A stretch of 64,000 nucleotides of DNA, taken from positions 1-64,000 of the forward strand of contig JAOSJP010000003.1 in the NCBI GenBank assembly GCA_027494015.1, given 5' to 3'. Source of the stretch: Anaerolineae bacterium (GTDB lineage: Bacteria; Chloroflexota; Anaerolineae; Aggregatilineales; Aggregatilineaceae). Within the stretch, counting starts at the first letter, position 1. Every line of letters begins with the position of its first letter. The position numbers and the translations under genes were made by a program. Below are positions 49,172 to 58,700 of the stretch, piece after piece. Below the pieces are notes generated by a model. That model was not told where the DNA came from. It did no database searches and worked only from the letters and a program-made list of their open reading frames with translations.

Positions 49172-50177
49172 TCACTGCATGGCGTTCACGAAGGCGACGG
49201 CCCGATCGGTGTGATCGGTGAAGATGCCATCCACGCCCGCGCCGACGAAGGCCGCCTCCAACAACTGGTCGAAGCTCGCGGCGTTCCTGGGCAGGGAGTC
49301 GGCGCGCCAGGTGTAGGGATGCACAACCAGGCCGCGCGCGTGGGCCTCGGCCACCAGCGAGGTGATCTGCGCCTGGCCCTGGCCGTCGAAGCTGAGCACC
49401 AGGCTCATGCTCGGCCCGATGCCGTCTGCATACTCGGCGATGGCGTCCAGCCCTTGAGGGGTGGTCAGGTTTGCCTGGCTGCCGCTGATCAACTGAACGA
49501 GCTTGAGATCGGTGCCCAGTTCCTCGCGCAGGTAGCGTATGTAGGCGGGGTCGAAGCACTGCACGAACACCTGGTCGGTGCGCCGGGTGTAGCCGTACTC
49601 TTCGAGCAGCGCCAGCACGATTGCTCCGATGTCCTTGCCCGCTGCCCAGTGGAACGCCGGCTCTTTCAGTTCCGGGTAGATGCCCACGTCGCGCCCTGTG
49701 CTGCGGTTGAGGCCCTGGATCAGGGCGATCTCTTCTTCCAGGGTGGGAATCTCGAAGCCGACGACGGACTCCAGGGGGAAGCGGTTGGGGAAGGCGGTCT
49801 CGCCCGTCTGCGGATCGATCCGCTCGTGAACCTTGAGCTGCTTGATCTCGGCCAGCGTGAAGTCTATGGCGTAGAAATGACCGTCCGCCCGCGCCCTGCC
49901 GGGGAACACCTCGGCGATGTTGGTCACCGTGTCGAGGACGATGTCGTGGACGATGATGGGCACATCATCCTGGGTCAGCACTACATCCTGCTCCACGTAG
50001 TCCGCGCCCAGCGCGTAGGCCATGGCCTTCGCTTCGAGCGTATGCTCCGGCAGGTAGCCGGACGCGCCGCGATGGGCGATGATCAGCGGCCTGGCGCTCT
50101 CCTGAGCGTGCGCCGGCAGCAGGGCCGCCAGCGTGAGGATCAGGGCGAAGAAGGAAGGAGATGGTTCTGAATCGCAT
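49172..50177 (-). CDS. Glycerophosphodiester phosphodiesterase (GDPD copy 3), one frameshift
   Basis: This is an exported GDPD of the GlpQ type, about 335 residues. The frame LILTLAALLPAHAQESARPL gives the leader, and ATG 50177 (MRFRTISF) joins it if one C near 50155 is removed. Catalytic elements are all present: IIAHRGASGYLPEHTLEAK with HRG, YVEQDVVLTQDD with E and D, and PIIVHDIVLDTVTN with the second histidine. The long insertion after the HD motif (residues 95-150) is typical of GlpQ-like periplasmic enzymes. It is not closely related to the two copies of the left part. Confidence 0.8.
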
Positions 50178-50227
50178 GGTTGTTTGCCTCCATAGAAATT
50201 CTCAGGAAGACTTTGCGAAATCCAGCG

Positions 50228-51245
50228 GTTTACCTCACCCCCGGCCTCGCTGCGCTCGGCTTGCCCCTCTCCGGTGTGGAGAGGGGGCGGTGAGGCGCGC
50301 AAGCGCCGAGCGGGGGTGAGGTAAAGCGGGGCGAGCAGAGAGCGCCCTCCCTGGCAGGTTTTGCCCGCACCAGCGCAGACCTCACCCCGGCCTCGCTGCG
50401 CTCGGCTTGCCCCTCTCCGTTGACGGAGAGGGGGCGGTGAGGCGCGTCAGCGCCGAGCGGGGGTGAGGTAAACCGGGGCGCAGCAGAGCAGCGCCCCTAC
50501 CTGACAGGTTCTGCTCGCACCCAGCGCAGACCTCACCCCCGGCCTCGCTGCGCTCGGCTTGCCCCCTCTCCATGCATGGAGAGGGGGCGGTGAGGCGCGC
50601 AAGCGCCGAGCGGGGGTGAGGTAAAGCGGGGCGCAGCAGAGCAGCGCTCCTCCCTGGCAGGTTTTGCCCGCACCCAGCGCAGACCTCACCCCGGCCTCGC
50701 TGCGCTCGGCTTGCCCCTCTCCGTTGACGGAGAGGGGGCGGTGAGGCGCGTCAGCGCCGAGCGGGGGTGAGGTAAAGGGGGGCGCAGCAGAGCAGCGCTC
50801 CTCCCTGGCAGGTTTTGCCCGCACCCAGCGCAGACCTCACCCCCGGCCTCGCTGCGCTCGGCTTGCCCCCTCTCCGCGTGTGGAGAGGGGGCGGTGAGGC
50901 GCGCAAGCGCCGAGCGGGGGTGAGGTAAAGCGGGGCGCAGCAGAGCAGCGCTCCTCCCTGGCAGGTTTTGCCCGCACCCAGCGCAGACCTCACCCCCGGC
51001 CTCGCTGCGCTCGGCTTGCCCCCTCTCCGTTGACGGAGAGGGGGCGGTGAGGCGCGTCAGCGCCGAGCGGGGGTGAGGTAAAGCGGGGCGCAGCAGAGCA
51101 GCGCCCCTACCTGACAGGTTCTGCTCGCACCCAGCGCAGACCTCACCCCCGGCCTCGCTGCGCTCGGCTTGCCCCCTCTCCGCGTGTGGAGAGGGGGCGG
51201 TGAGGCGCGTCAGCGCCGAGCGGGGGTGAGGTAAAGCGGGGCGCA
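50228..51245. repeat. Tandem array of seven hairpin repeats, about 152 bases each
   Basis: Seven units start with CCTCACCCC at 50233, 50380, 50531, 50684, 50835, 50988 and 51141. Each is a long hairpin, the left arm CCTCACCCCCGGCCTCGCTG followed by CGCTCGG and CCCCTCTCC, the right arm its approximate complement ending GGGGGTGAGG. A linker containing GCAGCAGAGCAGCG and GGCAGGTTTTGC joins the units. The six-base tips differ (ATGCAT, GTTGAC, GCGTGT) while the flanking CC/GG pairs stay. Open frames across the array are by-products of the repeat. Confidence 0.85.
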
Positions 51246-51263
51246 GCAACTCGCTTCTTCAAC

Positions 51264-52639
51264 TCACGACCGGGGACGCAGCGTCACCGCGCGCTGCACA
51301 GGCACGCCGGGGAACAGCGCGTCCGCCTCGTCCGGCAGGTAGCGGCGCACCATGTCCATCGTCAGGGCGTTGGCCGCGCAGATTTCGCCGTATAGCTCGG
51401 CGCTGCGGCGCGGCGTGCGGGCTTGCGTCTGCGGGTCGCAGGCGAACAGCCCCCGGCGAAAGCGCGGGTCGTACCCGTCCGCCCATTCGAAGCCGTCCAC
51501 CAGCGCCCGGTAGAAGTAGCCCTTGACTGGATAGTTGTAGTTGAGCGCCTGCCACACGCTGCGCAACCCGCGCACGAGGACGAGCGGGCGCAGCGCAGCG
51601 CCCGCGTCGGGGACGCCGTGTTCGGTGATGTAGATCGGCTTGCCCGTCCGCTCGGCCAGCCAGCGAATCTGCTCGAACAGCCCTTCCGGCCAGATTTCGC
51701 CGCCCCCCCTCCGGCTCCAGCAGCCCGTGCCGGGGCGGGGTGTGCTCGATGAACGCCTGGCGCGGCTTGAGAAGGTTGAACCCGGCGGCGAAGCGCGGGC
51801 CGGCGTTCAGGCCGATCCAGTCGAGCGTGTCGCGCGCTTCGGGGACGGCGACCGTCCGCCGCATGAAGCGCAGCTCACCGGTCAGCAGAGCCTCGACGAA
51901 GGCGCGGTTGAACAGGTGGCGGAGCCGGTTGCGGGCCGGGCCGTGCAGCCAGGAGGGGCGGCGGGCCAGCAGGCTGATCTGGCGCGTCGCCAGGCCGATC
52001 TGCGCGCCGGGCTGGACTTCTTTGAGGGCGGCGTAGGCGGCGGCGTGCCCGCGCAAGAGTCCCTCGACGGCGGCCAGCGCGCGGCTCAGGCTGCGCTCGC
52101 CCGGCGGAAAGCGCCCCAGCCAGATGGCCCTGCATGGCGTAGTCCAGCGGGGCGTTGATCGTGCACCACATGGTGACGCCGCCGCCCAGTTCCTCGGCGA
52201 CGACCCTGGCGAAGCGGGCGAAGCGATGCACCGTCTCCGGGTTGAGCCAGCCCCCCTGCTCCGCGATCCACTGCGGGTCGGTGAAGTGATGCAGCGTGAG
52301 CAGCGGCTCCATGTGCCGGGCGCGCAGCGCGGCGATCATGTCCGCGTAGTGGGCGATGGCCTTTCCATCGAACCTGCCGCGCTCCGGCTCGATGCGGCTC
52401 CATTCGACCGAGAAGCGATGCGCGTTGTGCTGCAGCGCGGCGGCGCGGTCGAAGTCTTCCGCGTAGCGCCCGCCCCACCAGTCGCAGGCCAGGCCCGCGC
52501 GCCCATCCTGGTGAATGCGGCCCGGCATCTGCTCCCAGGCAGCCCAGGTATTGGGGATGCTGCCGCCTTCGACCTGGTGGGCGGCGGTCGTCGCGCCCCA
52601 CAGGAAGTCAGCCGGGAAGGTGAGGGTGAAGTCAACCAT
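51264..52639 (-). CDS. GH1 beta-glucosidase-like protein, two frameshifts, altered active site
   Basis: This resembles glycoside hydrolase family 1 enzymes (cytoplasmic TIM barrel, about 455 residues). ATG 52639 begins MVDFTLTFPADFLWGATTAA, and HRFSVEWSRIEPERGRFDGK is the conserved early block. The acid/base site reads CTINAPLDYA where GH1 enzymes have NEP, so the glutamate is alanine. The nucleophile site reads IYITEHGVPD, close to the usual ITENG. Shifts occur near 52125 and in a run of seven G (complement, about 51700-51707). Restoring one base at each links all parts. The C-terminal block VKGYFYRALVDGFEWADGYD is standard. Loss of the acid/base would cripple normal hydrolysis. Confidence 0.75.
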
Positions 52640-52784
52640 GTGGGTTGTGGGTTATTGGTTATTGGTTATTGGTTGCTGGTGATCGGTTGTCAGTCTTCAG
52701 TTTCCGGTGACCGGCTATGGGTGATCGGCGGTGAAGTCGCCCGGACGAATCCGGCTGCGCTGACCGCCAATAACCAATAACCAA
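52640..52784. repeat. GGTTATTGG / CCAATAACC repeats
   Basis: Tandem GGTTATTGGTTATTGG at about 52650-52675 faces CCAATAACCAATAACCAATC at about 52770-52790, forming a long inverted repeat around a GC-rich centre. It resembles 22370-22460. Confidence 0.6.
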
Positions 52785-53519
52785 TCACCGATCGCTATAC
52801 ACCACGTCCGCGTAGACCTGGCGCACGCCGGTGTCCACGTAGCCCAGCGAGTCAGCGATATGCCGCGACGGGCCGTTGCCGTCCTCGACCAGGTAGAGCG
52901 GGATGCGCCCGCTCTGCAAGACCGCCTGCGTCACGCCCGCCGCCACGCTCGTCCCCAGGCCGCGCTCGCGCAGCGCCGGATCGGTGTGCACGAACACCTC
53001 GGCGAAGGCGGGACTCTGCCAGTTGACCCCGGCCACGGCCTGCGCCCCGCCGGACTCAATCACGCAGCGCGGCGTGCCATCGTGGGCCGTTTCGCTGCGG
53101 GCCAGCACGTTGATCACCGGCTGGAAGCGGCGCGGGTCCAGGCGCAGGATATGCAGGATGCGGTGATTGTCCAGGCGCAGCACACCGCTCACCAGCGGAA
53201 GCTGGTTGACCCGCGCGAACAGGATGTACGGGCGGCCCGCCTTAAGCGCCTGGCCCAGCAGCGCCGCAGCGCACTCGGCATTCGGGCACTGCAACGTCAC
53301 CAGCGGGCGGAACAGGTCAATTCCCGTCTGGCAGACCGCCACGAAGCCGATCACCCGCCCCTTGCCATCCGCCTGCGTGAACAGGACGGAGCGCGCCGGG
53401 TCGTGGAACAGCGCGTAGTACGCGGTGGGAGCGTCCGCCGGGCTGGAATCGTCGAGCAGACGGCGCACCTGCGTGCGCTGCGCGTGAATGGACACGGCCT
53501 TATCCGCTGGCGCGCTCAC
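52785..53519 (-). CDS. GNAT-like acetyltransferase coupled to asnS
   Basis: This 244-residue protein starts at GTG 53519, overlapping the asnS stop as GTGA, so it is translated by coupling. The N-terminal half is divergent, with [20 protein letters not shown]. The C-terminal half has a GNAT-like core: [20 protein letters not shown] followed by [20 protein letters not shown], the acetyl-CoA loop of RxxGxG type, and [20 protein letters not shown], the usual final motif. Its substrate is unknown. GNATs next to aminoacyl-tRNA synthetases are not generally linked by function. Confidence 0.65.
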   Translation of the reverse strand: MSAPADKAVSIHAQRTQVRRLLDDSSPADAPTAYYALFHDPARSVLFTQADGKGRVIGFVAVCQTGIDLFRPLVTLQCPNAECAAALLGQALKAGRPYILFARVNQLPLVSGVLRLDNHRILHILRLDPRRFQPVINVLARSETAHDGTPRCVIESGGAQAVAGVNWQSPAFAEVFVHTDPALRERGLGTSVAAGVTQAVLQSGRIPLYLVEDGNGPSRHIADSLGYVDTGVRQVYADVVYSDR

Positions 53520-54853
53520 GGGTACAGCCGGTTGAGCATCCGCGCATAGGGGATCGTCTCGCGGATGTGGGGCAGCCCGCACACCCAGGCTACGGTGCGC
53601 TCGACGCCCAGGCCGAAGCCGGCGTGCGGCACGCTGCCATAGCGGCGCAGGTCGAGGTACCAGGCATAGTTCTCCGGCGAGATGCCGATCTCGTCAATGC
53701 GCGCCTTGAGCAGCGCGGCGTCATAGATGCGCTCGCTGCCGCCGGTGATCTCGCCGTAGCCTTCGGGGGCCAGCAGGTCTACGCTGCGACAGACTTCGGG
53801 CCGCCCCTCCACTGGCTGCATGTAGAAGGCTTTGGCCGCCGTCGGGTAGTGGTAGACGAACACGGGCCGGTCGAACATCTCGGCAATGGCCGTCTCGTGC
53901 GGCGCGCCGAAGTCATCGCCCCAGGTGATGGCCAGCTCCGCCTTGCGCTCCGGGTCGTCCACCGTCGCGGCCAGGGCCTGCAGGCGCTCGACCGCCTCGT
54001 CGTAGCTGATGCGCGGGAAGGGCGGCCTGATCGCCTCCAGGCGGCTGATGTCGCGCTCCAGAATCTCCAGCTCCATGCGGTGCTTGCCCAGCACCGCGCC
54101 CGCGATGGCGCTGACGAATTCCTCTTCCATGGCCATCAGGTCTTCCAGCGAGAAGAAGGCCATCTCCGGCTCGACCATCCAGAACTCCATCAGATGGCGG
54201 CGCGTCTTGGACTTCTCGGCGCGGAAGGTGGGGCCGAAGCAGTAGACCTTGCCAAAAGAGGCGATGTTGGCTTCGTTGTAAAGCTGGCCGGTCTGGGCCA
54301 GGTAGGCGGGCGTGCCGTAGTAGTCAATGGCGAAGAGGGTTGTGGTGTTCTCACCGGCGGCGGGCGTCAGGATGGGCGTGTCCACCAGGATGTAGCCGTG
54401 ATCGTCCAGCCAGGTGCGGATCGTGCTGATGATCGTCGCCCGCACGCGCAGGATCGCCCACTGGCGCAGCGAGCGCACCCACAGGTGGCGATTGTCCATC
54501 AGGAACTCGACGCCGTGCTCTTTGGGCTGGATCGGGTACTCGTCGGCCATCTGGATCAGCGCCAGGCGGGTGATGCCCACCTCGAACCTGCCGGGGTAGC
54601 CCGGCGCGCGCTCGTCGGCGCGGACGACCCCGGTGATTTCGACGGACGACTCCTGGGTTAGCTCCTGGGCGAGGGCGAACATCTCGGCGTCCAGTTCCTT
54701 CTTGAAGGCCACGCACTGGACGATGCCCGTGCCGTCGCGCACGAGCAGAAATTGCAGGCGGCCCTTGTCGGTGCGGTTGTACAGCCAGCCGCGCAGAGTC
54801 ACTTCCTGGCCGTCGTGCTGGGCAATGTCGCCGATCTGGATGAGCGTCGCCAC
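53516..54853 (-). CDS. asnS: Asparaginyl-tRNA synthetase
   Basis: This is a class IIb aminoacyl-tRNA synthetase, 445 residues, cytoplasmic, charging tRNA-Asn with asparagine. The GTG start at 54853 gives [20 protein letters not shown]. The OB-fold anticodon-binding domain includes [20 protein letters not shown]. Class II motif 2 reads [20 protein letters not shown] and motif 3 reads [20 protein letters not shown], both complete. [20 protein letters not shown] is the AsnRS-type flexible region. Asparagine rather than aspartate specificity is inferred from overall similarity. Confidence 0.85.
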   Translation of the reverse strand: MATLIQIGDIAQHDGQEVTLRGWLYNRTDKGRLQFLLVRDGTGIVQCVAFKKELDAEMFALAQELTQESSVEITGVVRADERAPGYPGRFEVGITRLALIQMADEYPIQPKEHGVEFLMDNRHLWVRSLRQWAILRVRATIISTIRTWLDDHGYILVDTPILTPAAGENTTTLFAIDYYGTPAYLAQTGQLYNEANIASFGKVYCFGPTFRAEKSKTRRHLMEFWMVEPEMAFFSLEDLMAMEEEFVSAIAGAVLGKHRMELEILERDISRLEAIRPPFPRISYDEAVERLQALAATVDDPERKAELAITWGDDFGAPHETAIAEMFDRPVFVYHYPTAAKAFYMQPVEGRPEVCRSVDLLAPEGYGEITGGSERIYDAALLKARIDEIGISPENYAWYLDLRRYGSVPHAGFGLGVERTVAWVCGLPHIRETIPYARMLNRLYP

Positions 54854-54981
54854 GAATCCCGTCCTCGCTTGTATGCTATAATTCCATGAAAGCGCGCAGT
54901 TGACCGCCCTGCGCCCCGCTGACCGCCCGTATTCTAGCGCCGGGGCGGGGCGGGGTCAAACGGCGCGGTCGCTCGAATGTC

Positions 54982-55015
54982 AGACTTCCGAAGTCTTCGA
55001 AGACTTCGGAAGTCT
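54982..55015. repeat. Perfect 34-base palindrome
   Basis: AGACTTCCGAAGTCTTC is followed at once by its exact reverse complement GAAGACTTCGGAAGTCT. It also contains shorter AAGTCTTCGAAGACTT symmetry. Only one copy was seen. Confidence 0.9.
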
Positions 55016-55136
55016 AGTGCGGCAGGAGTCTCCCCCGAGGGGGCAAGCTGGGCACAGCGAGGCTGGGGGTGAGGTCAACCGGCTGATGCACAGCGGATTT
55101 TTGAGGCGATTGCCCTGCGTTCGCACATGAAATATC

Positions 55137-55165
55137 TTTATTTTTCCATTGATTTTCGTTAAAAT
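55137..55165 (+). promoter_or_regulatory. Sigma-70-type promoter for the 115-residue protein
   Basis: TTTATT at 55137-55142 and TAAAAT at 55160-55165 are 17 bases apart within a markedly AT-rich stretch (55130-55180). The transcript would have a leader of about 120 bases before the AAAGGAGG ribosome site. Confidence 0.6.
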
Positions 55166-55290
55166 ACGTATAGGGTACTCTGGGACGGGAGCGCCTCCAC
55201 ACACCACCACGCCACCCCCTGCGCAGGACTCGCGCGGGCGCTTATGATTCATTTGAGCCGGGGAGCACATCCCCAAAGGAGGTTACTTAT

Positions 55291-55638
55291 ATGCCAGGAG
55301 CCGCGCCATCCTTTGTGGAGATGGAACTGCGGTCGTTCGATACGCGCCGTCACTGGTCGTCATCATCGCAGGCCTACGCACCCGCCGATGTGCTGCTAGG
55401 CTACCTGACCGACGGCTGGCAGCTTAGCCCGATCGTGGGCCTGGAAGAACACTGGCACTCCGGGGCGCGGCGGGTTGATGTATTCCATTTTGAGCTGACG
55501 AAGGACGATCAGGAGCAGGTGCTTCCGGTGCAGAGCAACCCGATCGTGCGCCGCTTGATGCACGACCGCAAGCTGCGCGTGGTGCTGCTCAAGCGCGAGT
55601 CGATCAGCGCGACCGGCGAGCACGCGCCTATTGCCTGA
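55291..55638 (+). CDS. Small uncharacterised soluble protein
   Basis: This is an intact 115-residue protein with no signal or membrane segment. ATG 55291 follows AAAGGAGG at an ideal distance. The sequence includes DVLLGYLTDGWQLSPIVGLE, then RRVDVFHFELTKDDQEQVLP and IVRRLMHDRKLRVVLLKRES. It looks like a small alpha/beta domain ending in two strands. The unit has its own promoter (55137-55165) and terminator (55729-55754), so it is a monocistronic gene. I do not recognise the family. Confidence 0.65.
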   Translation: MPGAAPSFVEMELRSFDTRRHWSSSSQAYAPADVLLGYLTDGWQLSPIVGLEEHWHSGARRVDVFHFELTKDDQEQVLPVQSNPIVRRLMHDRKLRVVLLKRESISATGEHAPIA

Positions 55639-55728
55639 CGGCAGCGCGTAGAAAAGGCTGCATTGGGGGCGGTCAGGTCACGCCTGTGGCCTGGGCGCGT
55701 TGAATGATGCTTGGGGAGCGCGAAGAGT

Positions 55729-55754
55729 GCCCGGCGCAGAGCCGGGCTTTTTTT
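55729..55754 (+). terminator. Rho-independent terminator
   Basis: GCCCGGC (55729-55735), loop GCAGA, GCCGGGC (55741-55747), then seven T. This is a classical terminator for the small plus-strand gene. It lies just past the 3' end of the convergent fusion gene. Confidence 0.9.
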
Positions 55755-55771
55755 GCGGGCGGCGCGGGCGT

Positions 55772-58700
55772 TTAGGGGGATGTCTGCGCGGAGCGCCCGC
55801 GCAGCGCCCAGCGGCGCAGCCTCCCCGGCAGCAGCGGCGCGACGCGCGCCAGCTCCTCCGGCCCAAAGGGGCGCAGCGCCAGCAGCCCGGCCCCATAGAC
55901 CAGCGGCGAGAGCAGCAGCCCGGCCAGCGGCGCGACCTGCCACAGGGCCAGCGTCACCCCCAGCAGGCCCAGCGCGGCCAGCGCCGGGCGGATCAGCGCG
56001 CGCCGCCAGCCCATCCCCCCGATCTCCTGATGAATGATCCAGTAGAAGGCGACGAACAGCGTCGCCTCGGACAGGATGTGGATCACCGCCGCCGCGCGGT
56101 AGCTGTAGGCGGGCAGGAAAATCAGGTTGGCCGCCACGTTGAAGATCACGCCGACCGCGAAAGCGAGGGTCAGCGTGCGCTGGCGGTCCAGGGCGACGAT
56201 GACGTAGTTGGTCACGCTGTTGATCCAGCCGATGGGAATGCTCCAGATCATGATCTGCAGGGCGATGCCGCCGGCGGGCAGATACTCCGCCCCCCCCAGC
56301 ACGCGGATCAGCGGGGCGGCGATGAAGGTGGTCATCACCGCCAGCGGCAGGGCGACGATCACCAGCAGCTTGACGGCCAGCGTGTAGTTGCGGCGCAGCG
56401 CGGCGCGATCCTCGTGGGCCTGGCGAGCCATCACCGGCAGCAGGGCCATCGTCAGGAAGGCGGGGATGATATTCAGCGCGTCGAGCCACTTGTAGGCGGT
56501 CGAGTATTGCCCGACGATGGTGTTGCCGTTGATCGCCTCCATCAGCACGATGTCAATCTTGAAGAAGACCGTCGCCAGCAGGTGATTGATCATCAGCGGC
56601 CAGCTCGCGCCGATCATGCCGCGCAGCAGCGCGCCATCGAGCCGCTCGGCGAAGACGCCGCGCGCCAGCGGGCGGGCCAGCCAGCCCAGGGCGGCCAGCG
56701 TGACCACATTGGTCAGCACGGCGCCGCCGGCCAGCCCGACCACGCCCCAGCCCAGCAGCAGCGTGCCCAGCCCCAGCGTCACCTTGACGAGCGTGCTGAC
56801 GGTGGTGATCGCCGCCGGGTGCTCGGCTTTCTCGAAGGCGTAGAAGAGCGCGGTCAGCCCCGTGCTGATGCTGCCCGGCAGCAGTCCCACGTAGAGCAGC
56901 AGAATGGCGGCGATGGCCTGGCCCTCCAGCGCCGGGCTGACCGTCGCCTGGCGCGCCGCCAGAAAGCCGATCAGCAGGGGGATGCCCAGCGCCGACAGCG
57001 CCAGACGCAGCGCCGTGCTGTTGAGCAGGTAGCGGCCCGCCGCGCTCCGGTCGCGGGCCACCTCGCGCGTCAGCAGCGTGTTCAGCCCGAAGTTGGCCAG
57101 GATGTCGAACCAGCCGAAGATGACGATGGCGTAGTAGTACACCCCCGCGTCCGCCGGGCCGAGGATGCGCAGCATGATGAAGGCGAAGGCGAAGTCAATG
57201 CCCCGGTTGAACAGGTTGAGCACGATCGGGGCCAGGCTGTTCTTGGCGATGCGCCGGGCGCTGTCGGCCTCGGCGTCGGGGCGATAGAGCCGCCGCCACA
57301 GCCACAGCATGAGCATGAAGATGAGCAGCATCCCGCTGAGGAACGACAGGAACGCGCCCACCTGGAAGGTCGGCGGGCTGTAGCGGAAGCGCACTGTCCA
57401 CGCGCCCGGCTCCAGGCGCACGCCGCGAAAGTTGCCGTTGACCAGGTGGATCGGCGTCTCCTGCTCCTGGTCTTCGCCGCTCCCCGCCGGGCGGACGAAC
57501 GCCTTCCAGCCGGGATAGTAGCTGTCGGCCAGCACCAGCCAGGACTCTTCGGCGACCTCTGGCGCGACGATGACCTCAATCGCGCCGTAGTGCGTGATCT
57601 GGGCGTAGACCGGGTCGGCCTCGTGCTCCGCCCCCGGCCACTCGTAGACCAGCTCGCAGCCCTCCGCGTCGGGGAAACCCTCGATGACCACGCGGCGCGG
57701 GTCGGCGGTGAAGGCAGGGCTGGTCACGAGGGTGGCGAAGTCGTCCGGCTGCGCGCCGCACAGCGGTGCAGTGAGATCGTAGTAGGGCAGCGTATAGGCG
57801 CGCGGCAGGGCGTCCAGGTTCTCGTAGATGCGCAGCGCTTCGTCCGCGTACACTTGGCGCAGGCCGAGCGCCTCGGCGTCCGCCACGACCTGATCGGCGA
57901 CGATGTAGCGCACGTTGAGCAGGTCGAGCAGCGGCGAGGCGAGCGCTCCCGTGTTGTCCCCGGCGATGGGGTCAATGCGGTTGTGCAGCAGCCCGCCCTG
58001 CAGCGCGATCAGCCCCATGTATGCGGCGTACTGCCTGGGGATCATGCTGTCGTAGCCGCGCGCGTCGTGCAAGTCATAGCGCCACGTGCTGTTGGCGTGC
58101 AACGGATTCTCGCCGAAGTTGACTGTCGTGAAGCGGAAGGGCACGCCCTCTGCCTGCCGGTCTTGCAGCCAGCGCACCGCGTCCGGCGTGTAGTCCAGCC
58201 AGGCGGGGTTGGCGGACGGGTTGAAGTCCCAGCCGGCGATCATCAGGTCGAGCGCGACTGCGCCCACCGCCAGCGTCCCCCACAGGGGGGTGCCGCCCAG
58301 CCGACGGGGTAGACGCGCCCGGCGGCGGCTCAGCCAGACCACCGCGCCCGCCGCCAGGACGAACAGCCCCAGCCGCAGCACATTCCAGAACTCGTAGCTG
58401 TAGAAGGCGCGCGCGTCGGGGAACGCCTGATCCGCCCCGCTCAGCCCTGTATAGACGCGCTCGACCAGCGGCGCGAAGGTGCTGTAGGCGGCGCGGGTGA
58501 GCAGCAGCCCGCCCAGGATCGCCGCGCCGAGCGCGATCAGCCCCCCGCCGAGCCGCCTCACCCAGCGAGCGCGCTCTGCCGCCGCGCGGCGCAGCGCGTC
58601 CACGCCGAAGCCGGCCAGCGCCGCCACGCAGAAGGTGAAGGGCCACACCCAGCGGAACGGCGTGTGCAGTTGGTTGAGGTTGGGGAAGGCGTAGTAGAGG

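Larger units (their letters stand above)
54854..55290. other. Intergenic region upstream of asnS and the small gene
   Basis: This gap holds the perfect palindrome at 54982-55015 and a good plus-strand promoter at 55137-55165. A TATAAT at 54877-54882 also lies on the plus strand. An asnS promoter on the minus strand is not clear. Confidence 0.5.

Noticed and set aside
50228..51245. The regular array looks at first like a CRISPR
   Set aside because: The whole 152-base unit repeats, linkers are conserved and not unique, and no cas genes are present.
50447..51249. Repeated minus-strand frames within the hairpin array
   Set aside because: They are periodic translations of the DNA repeat and lack ribosome sites or protein-like character.
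54877..54882. TATAAT near the asnS start
   Set aside because: It is on the plus strand, facing away from asnS, with no good -35 box and a better promoter for the plus-strand gene further on.
55700..58312. Long plus-strand open frame of 870 codons
   Set aside because: It is antisense to the YfhO-flippase gene; the opposite strand has clear membrane-protein motifs.
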